From assembly GCA_900550955.1 (NCBI GenBank), contig URUF01000028.1, positions 1-27,158 on the forward strand: a stretch of DNA of 27,158 nt, in the 5' to 3' direction. Positions 16,019 through 23,661 of the stretch are shown one piece after another. A program made the translations under genes and the position numbers. Source of the DNA: an uncultured Eubacteriales bacterium. Its GTDB lineage: Bacteria > Bacillota > Clostridia > Christensenellales > Aristaeellaceae. The notes below the pieces were generated by a model that was not told the origin of the DNA, ran no database searches, and saw only the letters and a program-made list of their open reading frames with translations. How positions within the stretch are numbered: the stretch's first letter is position 1; each line of letters opens with the position of its first letter.

Positions 16019-17011
16019 TTAGGATACCTTAATCAGCATATTGCGCTGCTCGTCCAACTCCACGGTAATCAGCGCTTCCTTTTCCATGGCCTTCAGCATA
16101 TCGCTGAAACGCTTGAAGCCCAGCGCCTTTTCGGAAAAATCCGGGTAGCTGGCCTGGATATCCGCCTTGAGGATGCTTGGGTTGATGCGCTCAAAGCCAT
16201 CCTCCTTATAGCGGGCCAGCTGCTCGCGGATGAGGGCGCGCCAGTTGTCCTTATTCAGCTGGGGCGCGCTTTCCTTGCTGCTTTGCGCCAGGCTGACCAT
16301 CACGTTAAAGTTATCGCTGTGCGTGCGCAGGCTGCCATACTGCTTGCCCAGCTTGTCCAAAAGCTTTGAAAACGTGGCGCAGCCAAAGGATTTTTCGTTA
16401 AAATCGGGGCGCAGGCGCAAAAGGATGCCCTTCAGCTCGCTGGCATAGAGCTCGTCCTTATCGGTTTGCTCCTCCAAAATGCCGCACAGGATTTTGTTCA
16501 GCTCCTGCGTATCCAGCGGCTCCTCCTTATCGGCGGCGGTTTTCTTTTTGCCGCTGGGCTTGCGGGTGCGGCCGCCCACGTTCTCCAAGAACTGGAACTC
16601 GTTGCAGGCGTTAATGAAGATGGTGGAGGCCGCCGCCGAACGGCTGATGCCCAGCACAAACTTGCCCATGCTCTTCAGCCGGCCCACCAGGGGCGTGTAA
16701 TCGCTATCGCCGGATACGATGCAGAAGCTGTCGATCAGCGAATTGGTGAAGGCCACCTCCAGCGCGTCGATCACCAGCTGGATATCGGCGTTGTTCTTCT
16801 GGCTGATGCCGTAGCGCAGGCTGGGCACCACGGTGAAGGTGTTGGAAAGCAACACTTCCTTCAAATCGCTATACTGGTCCGTATAGCCGTATACCTTGCC
16901 CAAAAGGATGTCGCCGCGGATTTTGACCTTTTCCAGCACGTTTAGAAGCGTGTCCACCTTCGCGCCGCAATTTTCCAAATCCACAAACAGGGCGAATTTT
17001 GAGCTGCTCAT
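16019..17011 (-). CDS. NYN-domain putative ribonuclease with two LOTUS/OST-HTH domains
   Basis: This 330-residue protein begins with a NYN (PIN-like, LabA/DUF88) nuclease domain (about 4-145). Acidic residues sit where metal ligands are expected: D11 in FVDLEN, D76 in NNADIQL, D82, and D102/D104 in SGDSDYTPL. A lysine-rich linker (150-163) leads to two winged-helix LOTUS/OST-HTH domains (about 166-240 and 255-330), which bind RNA in known examples. Together this suggests a protein that binds and possibly cuts structured RNA; the target is unknown. ATG 17011 follows GAGG by six bases, and a TTG codon directly precedes it. It starts 16 bases after the GntR gene's stop and is followed closely by nadE, so all three are likely cotranscribed. 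Confidence 0.88.
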   Translation of the reverse strand: MSSSKFALFVDLENCGAKVDTLLNVLEKVKIRGDILLGKVYGYTDQYSDLKEVLLSNTFTVVPSLRYGISQKNNADIQLVIDALEVAFTNSLIDSFCIVSGDSDYTPLVGRLKSMGKFVLGISRSAAASTIFINACNEFQFLENVGGRTRKPSGKKKTAADKEEPLDTQELNKILCGILEEQTDKDELYASELKGILLRLRPDFNEKSFGCATFSKLLDKLGKQYGSLRTHSDNFNVMVSLAQSSKESAPQLNKDNWRALIREQLARYKEDGFERINPSILKADIQASYPDFSEKALGFKRFSDMLKAMEKEALITVELDEQRNMLIKVS

Positions 17012-17027
17012 CAAGGGCCTCGCTTTC

Positions 17028-17762
17028 TTAAATCCGGAAGGTAAACTTATCGCCGCGAATCCACTGGCGGCTCAAATGCAGCGGCTCGCCGTGCTGGTCC
17101 AAAACCAGCTCGTCCAAAAGCAGCAGCGCGTCGCCCTGCGCGCAGCCCAGGTGCTTGCTTACAAAGGGCGTGGCATGCCCCAGCGAAATATCGTGCGCAG
17201 CCGTAGCGGGAATAATGCCCCGGCTGTTGAGCAGCCCATAGAGCGAGGTTTCCTGCGCCTCCTTAAGCAAAAAGGCGTAGCTTTCCGGAAAGCGGTTGAT
17301 TTCCAGCATCACAGGCTCCCCGTCGCACAGGCGCAGACGGCAAATCTCCACCACCCTGGCGCCCGGCGCAATGCCCAGCTTTTCGGCGTCCTCGGGGGCG
17401 GCCTCCTCCAGCTGGGCGCTAATCAGCCTGGCCCCGGCGGTGTGCCCGTTTTGGCGGCACGCTTCCGAAAAGCTGGTGATCTGGTGCAAATCGCGCCGGA
17501 TGCGCTCCTCCGCCACAAAGGTGCCCTTGCCCTGGCGGCGCACCAGCAGCCCCTCCTGCACCAGGTCCAGCATGGCCTTGCGCACGGTCACGCGGCTTAC
17601 GCCGTAGGTTTCGCAAAGCAGCTGCTCGCTGGGGATGCGCGCCCCGGCGGGGTATACGCCCGCCAGGATATCGTTTTTCAGCCGGGTCATCAGCTGCTGG
17701 TACAGCGGGCTCTGGCTGCGTTTTTCCAAAGGCTTCTCTCGCACGTGCGTGTCCTCCATCAT
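17028..17762 (-). CDS. GntR-family transcriptional regulator, HutC subfamily (UTRA domain)
   Basis: The 244-residue protein has an N-terminal winged helix-turn-helix (about 18-85) with the GntR signature PAGARIPSEQLLCETYGVSRVTVRKAM, followed by the typical RQGKGTFV. The C-terminal UTRA domain (about 95-240, beginning ITSFSEACRQNG) senses small effectors in this subfamily, often sugars, amino sugars or amino acids. No metabolic or transport gene lies beside it, so neither the effector nor the target operon can be read from context. Its ATG overlaps the stop of the exported-protein gene upstream, implying coupled expression. A palindrome with GTAC half-sites at the start of this gene run (22782-22808) is a candidate operator, but HutC sites usually differ in pattern, so the link is speculative. 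Confidence 0.92.
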   Translation of the reverse strand: MMEDTHVREKPLEKRSQSPLYQQLMTRLKNDILAGVYPAGARIPSEQLLCETYGVSRVTVRKAMLDLVQEGLLVRRQGKGTFVAEERIRRDLHQITSFSEACRQNGHTAGARLISAQLEEAAPEDAEKLGIAPGARVVEICRLRLCDGEPVMLEINRFPESYAFLLKEAQETSLYGLLNSRGIIPATAAHDISLGHATPFVSKHLGCAQGDALLLLDELVLDQHGEPLHLSRQWIRGDKFTFRI

Positions 17763-19144
17763 TCAATCCCCAGGAAAGCCAAAATGCCTGTTTGATACAG
17801 GAAGCCCGCCACGTCGCTGATCACGCCCGCGGGCAGCTCCAGCGCCAGGGGCAAAAGGGCCGCCGCCAGCGAGGGGACGTATAGCTCCTTGTATTCGCTC
17901 ATAAAGCTTTCATTGAGGTGGAAAAAGTCGTTCTGGTTATCATAGGTGCGTTCCACCATGACGGAGGCGGGCTGCGCGCTCATATCCGCCTGATAATGCA
18001 GGGTGAGCGCGGGGCTTTGGGTGGCGGGGTGGAGCCAATCCACCTCCAGGGTCATGCCGTAGGGCAGGGCCTGCGCGTCGCGGGCATAGCGGTAGGCCAG
18101 GCGCACCGGGTCGGGCTGGTTCATCAGGCATGCGCCGCTCACGGCTATCTCAACCGTGCCGCTGGCGCTCACAGCGCCGTCCGTGAGCAGGCCGTCCGCC
18201 TTCACGCTCAGGGCGAGGCGTTCCTCGTCCTCAAGCGTTACCTTCACGGCCAGGGAAAGCGCATCGCCGCCGTTTTGGTAGGAAACCGCCAGCGCATAGC
18301 CCTCGTCATCCGGCAGGAAAAGCGCGAAGCTGGTTTGTCCGCCGGAAACGGTCTTTTCAAACACCTGGGTTTCGCCCAGCACATAGGTTTGGGTATCGCC
18401 GCTTTGGGTAATGGTCATGCCCCGCTCGTCGGGGTCGATGGCAAACAGCCAGCTTTCCAAATCGCCCAGCTTGGAAAGCGCGATGTCCGACGCGCCCAGG
18501 TCCACCAGCAGGCTGGTGAAGTAGAAGTAGGCGCGCTCGTAATCAAAGTCCTCGTTAACGATCAAATCCAGCTGCTCGCACAGCTCGTACAGTTCGGCGT
18601 GGCTTACGGCGCGGTTTCCCTCGCCGCCAAGCAGCTCCGCGATGGGGGTATAGTAGCTATCCGCCAGGTAGTAGGTAGCCTCCGGATACAGAAACAGCGC
18701 GATCAGCTGCGTGGGCAGCCCCATGAAATAATAGCCCTTGAGCATGAACTCAAAGAAGTTGTGCATCTGGAAGTGGATGCTGTCGCCGCGCAGCGCGTCG
18801 GAGCGGATATAGCGGTAGCTGTGGTACCCGTCGTACACAAAGGGCACGCTTTCCTGGCCGTTTACGTACAGGCCGCCGTCAAAGTACACGCGGCTGGTGG
18901 GGGTAAGGAAGCGCTGCACATCCACCGTGCCGCGCAGGCTAAGCTTGTTGAGAAGGGTTTCCCAGTCCCGGTAGTGCGCCGCGCCGTCGTTGGGAAAGCC
19001 GTCGGGGTGCAGCGCAAGGGATAGGGTGAAGGCCGAGCGGGTTACGCCGTCCCCGGCGGCTTCCTCCGCCAGGGCCCAAACGGGCGCTACGCACACGCAC
19101 AGGCACAGCGCCAGCAGGCGCTTCCAAACAGAACGTTTCATCAT
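17759..19144 (-). CDS. Exported protein of unknown function (461 residues)
   Basis: I do not recognise this family. A signal peptide is clear: basic MMKRSVWKR, a hydrophobic core, and a probable cut after ALA at residue 26. The mature part has alternating mixed alpha and beta character with many aromatic residues in 60-160 (YHSYRYIRSD, MHNFFEFMLKGYYF). Residues about 250-410 look beta-rich, like extracellular sheet domains (TITQSGDTQTYVLGE, FALFLPDDEGYALAVSYQNG). The C-terminus (435-461) is hydrophobic. There is no cysteine in a lipobox. AAAGGAGG lies nine bases before ATG 19144. The gene starts 38 bases after typA stops and overlaps the GntR gene by four bases, so it belongs to the same transcript. 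The close coupling with a UTRA regulator hints at a shared response. Confidence 0.8.
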   Translation of the reverse strand: MMKRSVWKRLLALCLCVCVAPVWALAEEAAGDGVTRSAFTLSLALHPDGFPNDGAAHYRDWETLLNKLSLRGTVDVQRFLTPTSRVYFDGGLYVNGQESVPFVYDGYHSYRYIRSDALRGDSIHFQMHNFFEFMLKGYYFMGLPTQLIALFLYPEATYYLADSYYTPIAELLGGEGNRAVSHAELYELCEQLDLIVNEDFDYERAYFYFTSLLVDLGASDIALSKLGDLESWLFAIDPDERGMTITQSGDTQTYVLGETQVFEKTVSGGQTSFALFLPDDEGYALAVSYQNGGDALSLAVKVTLEDEERLALSVKADGLLTDGAVSASGTVEIAVSGACLMNQPDPVRLAYRYARDAQALPYGMTLEVDWLHPATQSPALTLHYQADMSAQPASVMVERTYDNQNDFFHLNESFMSEYKELYVPSLAAALLPLALELPAGVISDVAGFLYQTGILAFLGIE

Positions 19145-19182
19145 GAAGGGGAGCCTCCTTTCCGCGGGAAGGAAAAAACGCC

Positions 19183-21006
19183 TTACTGCTTGGCGCGGTG
19201 CGCCATGCGGGCGCGCTGCTCGTGTGAAAGCTCGCGCTTGCGCATGCGCAGGCTTTTGGGGGTGATCTCCAGCAGCTCGTCGTCGTCAATAAACTCCAGG
19301 CATTCCTCCAGCGTAAGGGGATGCACGCTCACCAGGCGCAGGCTTTCCTCGCTGGCGGAGGCGTTGCGCATGTTGGTCACGTGCTTTTGCTTGCACACGT
19401 TTACCACCAGGTCGTCCGGGCGGGCGTTCTGGCCGCAGATCATGCCCTTGTACACGGGCGTTTGCGGCCCAATGAACAGCGTGCCGCGCTCCTGCGCGTA
19501 GAACAGGCCGTAGCTGGTGCTTTCGCCATCCTCAAAGCACACCAGCGCGCCCACGCTGCGGTGGGGAATATCGCCCTTAACCGGCTCGTAGCGCTCAAAC
19601 ACGCTGGACATGACGCCCTCGCCGCGCGTATCGGTCATAAACTCGCTGCGGTAGCCAAACAGGCCGCGCGAGGGAATGAGGAATTCCAAACGCACGCGCT
19701 CCACGCCGTGCATGCTTTCCATCACGCCGCGGCGGCGGCCTATCTTTTCAATCACCGCGCCGGCATAGGCCTGGGGCACGTCGGCCACCATGCGCTCCAC
19801 GGGCTCGCACAGCTTGCCGTCAATCTCCTTATACAGCACCTGGGGCTTGGACACCTGGAACTCGTACCCCTGGCGGCGCATGTTTTCAATCAGGATGGAC
19901 AGGTGCAGCTCGCCGCGGCCGCGCACCTCGAAGGAATCGGGGCTGCTGGTTTCATTCACGCGCAGGCTCACGTCCGTCTGCAATTCGCGCATCAGGCGCG
20001 CGCGCAGGTGGCGGCTGGTCACATAGTCGCCCTCGCGACCCGCAAAGGGGCTGTTGTTTACCGAGAAGGTCATGGTAACGGTGGGCTCGGTAATGCTCAC
20101 AAAGGGCAGGGCCTCTACAGCCTCCGGCGCGCACACCGTGTCCCCGATGGAGATATCCTCAATGCCGCTCATGGCCACGATATCGCCCATGGAGGCCTCC
20201 TTGGCGCTCACGCGCTTAAGGCCGTCGAAGGTGTACAGGCTGGTCAGGCGCAGGGGCATGGAGGTGGCCAGGGTATCGTAATTGGTTTTGATAACCGGCA
20301 TACCCTCCCTAAGCGTGCCGCGGCTGATGCGGCCAATGCCGATGCGGCCCACGTATTCGTTATAGTCGATGGTGGAGATTAGCACCTGCGCGGGGCCTTC
20401 CATATCGCCCTCGGGCGCGGGGATGTATTCCAGGATGGTATCAAACAGGGGGCGCAAATCCTCGCCGGGGGCGTTCAAATCCAGCGTAGCCACGCCCTGG
20501 CGCGCGCTGGCGTACACAATGGGGCGGTCCAGCGCCGTTTCATCCGCGCCCAGCTCGATGAACAGATCCAGCACCTCGTCCACCACTTCCTCGCAGCGGG
20601 CGTCCGGGCGGTCCATCTTGTTGATAACCACAATCACCGGCAGCTTCAGCGCCAGCGCCTTTTTAAGCACAAAGCGGGTTTGCGGCATGGGGCCCTCAAA
20701 GCTGTCCACAAGCAAAAGCACGCCGTCCACCATTTTGAGCACGCGCTCCACCTCGCCGCCAAAATCGGCATGGCCGGGGGTGTCCACAATGTTGATCTTG
20801 GTGGCTTTGTAGTGCACAGCGGTATTTTTGGCCAGGATGGTAATGCCGCGCTCGCGCTCAATATCGCCGGAGTCCATCACGCGCTCGGCCACCTGCTGGT
20901 TTTCGCGGAACACGCCGCCCTGCTTGAGCATTTCGTCCACAAGGGTGGTTTTGCCATGATCGACGTGCGCGATGATGGCAATGTTGCGAATATCGTTGCG
21001 AATCAT
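19183..21006 (-). CDS. typA: Translational GTPase TypA/BipA
   Basis: BipA/TypA is a ribosome-associated GTPase that helps 50S assembly and growth under cold or other stress. All G motifs are present: AHVDHGKTT (13-21), RGITI (53-57), DTPGH (75-79), NKMD (129-132) and SAR (167-169). The later EF-G-like domains and the family-specific C-terminal domain (GLFGYRSEFMTDTRGEG, SVHPLTLEECLEFID) follow, giving the usual length of 607 residues. The ribosome binding site is weak (GAGGG about 11 bases before ATG 21006). The gene follows prfC by 123 bases. That gap contains GC-rich inverted repeats but no T-run, so read-through from prfC seems likely. Confidence 0.96.
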   Translation of the reverse strand: MIRNDIRNIAIIAHVDHGKTTLVDEMLKQGGVFRENQQVAERVMDSGDIERERGITILAKNTAVHYKATKINIVDTPGHADFGGEVERVLKMVDGVLLLVDSFEGPMPQTRFVLKKALALKLPVIVVINKMDRPDARCEEVVDEVLDLFIELGADETALDRPIVYASARQGVATLDLNAPGEDLRPLFDTILEYIPAPEGDMEGPAQVLISTIDYNEYVGRIGIGRISRGTLREGMPVIKTNYDTLATSMPLRLTSLYTFDGLKRVSAKEASMGDIVAMSGIEDISIGDTVCAPEAVEALPFVSITEPTVTMTFSVNNSPFAGREGDYVTSRHLRARLMRELQTDVSLRVNETSSPDSFEVRGRGELHLSILIENMRRQGYEFQVSKPQVLYKEIDGKLCEPVERMVADVPQAYAGAVIEKIGRRRGVMESMHGVERVRLEFLIPSRGLFGYRSEFMTDTRGEGVMSSVFERYEPVKGDIPHRSVGALVCFEDGESTSYGLFYAQERGTLFIGPQTPVYKGMICGQNARPDDLVVNVCKQKHVTNMRNASASEESLRLVSVHPLTLEECLEFIDDDELLEITPKSLRMRKRELSHEQRARMAHRAKQ

Positions 21007-21129
21007 ATGGGTTCTATCCCTCTTTCAGTCAAAATATGGGGCGGTGGGCATCCTTCCTGCACGCCCATTATGCAATGCCGGCCGCAGCGCGCCGGCGGCA
21101 CGCCCGCCAGGGGAGAAACCAAATAGGCC

Positions 21130-22746
21130 TTATTCATACACGGTGCGCATGGCCGTTTCGGCCAGCTCCAACCCTTCGTTATTTTCCATCGCCAGGCGGA
21201 TGGACCAGTCGTTTTCAAACAGGAGCACCTCGCGCTCCTCGCTGTCAAAGGCGCGTCCGCTGGTGGAGGTAAGCTTGAGCTCCTCCACGGGGCGGGGCGT
21301 TTTGGTAACCCAGCGCACGTAGCGGAAGGGCAGGCGGTCCATAAGCATGCTTACGCCGTATTCGGTCTTTAGGCGGTGCTCCAGCACCTCAAACTGTAAC
21401 ACGCCCACCACGCCCACAAGGAACTCCTCGCGGCCCGTTTCAGTGCGGCGGAAGGTTTGGATGGCGCCCTCCTCGGCCAGCTGCAAAATGCCCTTCAAAA
21501 ACTGCTTGCGCTTCATGCTGTCCTCGGGCCGGACACGGGCGAAATGCTCCGGCGCGAATACCGGGATGGAGGAAAAGCGCAGCTTGGGCCCGGAGCTGAG
21601 CGCGTCGCCCAGGTGGAAGCAACCGGGGTCGAACAGGCCGATGATATCGCCCGCGTAGGCGGTTTCCACGGCCTCGCGCTCGTCCGCCATAAACTGCTGG
21701 GGCTGCTTTAGCTGCATCTGCTTATCGGTGCCGGAGTGGTACACCGTCATGCCCTTTTCAAACTCGCCGCTCACAACGCGCACAAAGGCCAGCCGGTCGC
21801 GGTGCGCCGGGTTCATGTTCGCCTGGATTTTGAAGATGAAGCCGCTGAAATACGGCTCCGTGGGCTTGATCTCGCCAATATCCGCCATGCGGGAAAGCGG
21901 CGGCGGCGTGATGGCCAAAAACGCCTCCAAAAACGGCTCCACGCCAAAGTTGGTAACCGCCGAGCCAAAAAACAGCGGGGTGAGCCTGCCGTTGAGCACG
22001 GCTTCCTTGTCAAAGGGGTCGCCCGCCTCGTCCAACAGCTCAATCTCGTCGCGCAGGCGGTCGCGGTAGTGCTTGGCCAGCGCCTTTTCGGCCTCGGGGC
22101 TGTCCAGCTTTACGGAAAGCTGCTCGGCCATGCTCATGCCATGGTTGCCGCCGGAATACAGCAGCACATTGCCGCTTTCACGCTGGTACACGCCCTGGAA
22201 ATCCCCGTCCACGCCGATGGGCCAGTTCATGGGGCAGGAGCGGATGCCCAGCACCTGCTCCAATTCCTCCATCAGGGCAAAGGGATCCTTGCTGGCGCGG
22301 TCCATCTTATTCACGAAGGTAAAGATGGGGATATTGCGCATGCGGCACACCTTAAACAGCTTGATGGTTTGCGCCTCCACGCCCTTGGCCGCGTCAATGA
22401 GCATAACCGCCGCGTCGGCGGCCACCAGCACGCGGTAGGTGTCCTCGCTGAAGTCCTGGTGGCCCGGCGTATCCAAAATGTTAATGCGGCAGCCGTCGTA
22501 TTCAAACTGCATGGCGCTGGAGGTAACGCTGATGCCGCGCTGCTTTTCAATTTCCATCCAGTCGCTGGTGGCGTGGCGCTCGGCCTTGCGGGCCTTTACG
22601 CTGCCCGCCTGGCGGATGGCCCCGCCGTAAAGGAGCAGCTTTTCGGTAAGCGTTGTTTTGCCCGCGTCCGGGTGGCTGATAATGGCGAAGGTTCGCCGCT
22701 TCTGAATTTGGGAAAGCGCTTCCGCGCTCAAGGTGGCCTCGCTCAT
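21130..22746 (-). CDS. prfC: Peptide chain release factor 3
   Basis: RF3 is the GTPase that removes RF1/RF2 from the ribosome after peptide release. The G motifs are SHPDAGKTT (24-32), DTPGHQDFSEDTYR (92-105), typical of RF3, and NKMD (146-149). KARKAERHATSDWMEIEKQRGISV and the C-terminal RF3 domain (FLVGVVGVLQFEVLEHRL and later) are also present. Length from the chosen start is 538 residues, normal for the family. Start: ATG 22746 follows AGAGGG by nine bases. An upstream ATG at 22797 would begin inside the promoter -10 region and is rejected. It is the first gene of a six-gene minus-strand run, and its promoter carries a palindrome. Confidence 0.96.
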   Translation of the reverse strand: MSEATLSAEALSQIQKRRTFAIISHPDAGKTTLTEKLLLYGGAIRQAGSVKARKAERHATSDWMEIEKQRGISVTSSAMQFEYDGCRINILDTPGHQDFSEDTYRVLVAADAAVMLIDAAKGVEAQTIKLFKVCRMRNIPIFTFVNKMDRASKDPFALMEELEQVLGIRSCPMNWPIGVDGDFQGVYQRESGNVLLYSGGNHGMSMAEQLSVKLDSPEAEKALAKHYRDRLRDEIELLDEAGDPFDKEAVLNGRLTPLFFGSAVTNFGVEPFLEAFLAITPPPLSRMADIGEIKPTEPYFSGFIFKIQANMNPAHRDRLAFVRVVSGEFEKGMTVYHSGTDKQMQLKQPQQFMADEREAVETAYAGDIIGLFDPGCFHLGDALSSGPKLRFSSIPVFAPEHFARVRPEDSMKRKQFLKGILQLAEEGAIQTFRRTETGREEFLVGVVGVLQFEVLEHRLKTEYGVSMLMDRLPFRYVRWVTKTPRPVEELKLTSTSGRAFDSEEREVLLFENDWSIRLAMENNEGLELAETAMRTVYE

Positions 22747-22781
22747 GGGGATGTACCCTCTCTTTCCCGCCTGGCTTAATA

Positions 22782-22827
22782 CATAGTACAACATCATATT
22801 GTACTATGGAAGGAAAAGCGCTGTCAA
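22782..22827 (-). promoter_or_regulatory. prfC promoter with overlapping palindromic operator
   Basis: On the minus strand TTGACA (complement of 22822-22827) is separated by 18 bases from TACAAT (complement of 22798-22803). The -10 box lies in a perfect inverted repeat, CATAGTACAA (22782-22791), seven bases, TTGTACTATG (22799-22808). A symmetric site covering the -10 box and start point is the usual arrangement for a dimeric repressor. Which protein binds is unknown. Confidence 0.72.
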
Positions 22828-22873
22828 GCAAGACGTGTTGAAAAGGCAAACGGGCCTTGCGCCCCCAAGCGGC

Positions 22874-22939
22874 AAAAAGCCGGGCCAACCCTTCCGGGGC
22901 CCGGCGTTACAAAGCCCAGCGGCCTTTTGGCCGCTGGGC
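22874..22939 (-). terminator. Tandem terminator hairpins after the 185-residue exported protein gene
   Basis: Read on the minus strand, a perfect GCCCAGCGGCC hairpin with a four-base loop (22914-22939) comes first. A second hairpin follows, GCCGGGCC/GGCCCGGC (22879-22886/22898-22905), leading directly into TTTTT (complement of 22874-22878). The second is a canonical intrinsic terminator. This 175-base gap otherwise holds only the prfC promoter. Confidence 0.82.
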
Positions 22940-22983
22940 GTATTCACTTTTTCACGCGCGCGCCGCACGTTAGGGCACCCCCC

Positions 22984-23541
22984 TTATTGCAGGTCGGCCG
23001 CGTCGTAGCAGAGCCTGCTGGTAAAATCCAGGGAGAGGTAAGCGCCGTACATGCGGCCCATGGTCAGGTTTATGCGCACGTCCGGCTTCGTCCAGGCGGC
23101 GGATAGCATGCCGTATTCCACATAGCTCTCCACGGCAAGCTCGTCAAAGGGATCGCTGTCCGGCTCGCCATAAACGGCCTTAACCGCCTCCAAGGCGTTG
23201 CGGAAGTCCTGAACGCCGTTGCCGTTCACGGGCAGCCCGGCGCTGATCAGGCTAAGGCGCGGCTCCTCGGGGCTGTTGTTGCGCTGCACCTCAAAAGTAA
23301 CGCACTCCGCCTGCAAATCGCCCAGGCCCAGGGCGGTTTGATCCAGATAGATGGCCCCAATCTCCTTATCCTCGTCGTAATACGGTGTGAACGCCGCTCC
23401 ATCGCCGATTGCTTCCACCAGGGCCTGGCCGTCCATGTGGAAGTTCACGCCATAGGGCAGCGGGGTGGAGGCTTCCTGCGCCAGCGCGCCGGGCGCGGCG
23501 GCCAGGGCCATCATCAAAAGCAAAGCCAAATATTTTTTCAT
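22984..23541 (-). CDS. Small exported protein of unknown function (185 residues)
   Basis: I do not recognise the family. The first 21 residues form a signal peptide (MKKYLALLL..., probable cut after ALA at 21). The mature domain of about 164 residues has mixed alpha/beta character, is acidic, and includes a central FRNALEAVKAVYGEPDSDPF stretch that resembles a helix followed by a GEPD turn, as in several small secreted fold families. The C-terminus (RMYGAYLSLDFTSRLCYDAADLQ) is beta-like. Start: GGAGGG lies eight bases before ATG 23541. It is separated from the GT-C gene by 120 bases containing a hairpin (23609-23636). It may have its own promoter, though I see no good one. Tandem terminators follow it. 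Confidence 0.8.
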   Translation of the reverse strand: MKKYLALLLMMALAAAPGALAQEASTPLPYGVNFHMDGQALVEAIGDGAAFTPYYDEDKEIGAIYLDQTALGLGDLQAECVTFEVQRNNSPEEPRLSLISAGLPVNGNGVQDFRNALEAVKAVYGEPDSDPFDELAVESYVEYGMLSAAWTKPDVRINLTMGRMYGAYLSLDFTSRLCYDAADLQ

Positions 23542-23608
23542 GGTTCATACCCTCCGTTTTTCTTTGTTTAGTGGGAATCCAACGCTGTAAAGCATTCGAC
23601 GCGCACAA

Positions 23609-23636
23609 GCGCCCCTCCTGTTCCAGGAAGGGGCGC
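23609..23636. other. GC-rich hairpin between the GT-C gene and the small exported protein gene
   Basis: GCGCCCCT (23609-23616) pairs with AGGGGCGC (23629-23636), and inside it CCTG pairs with CAGG. ACAAGCGCC and GGCGCTTGT flank it and give an alternative pairing. On the plus strand TTGTTTT follows, but on the minus strand, where the genes are read, there is no good T-run. It may be a leaky terminator or processing site. Confidence 0.55.
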
Positions 23637-23661
23637 GGCGCTTGTTTTGCAAATGTGACGG

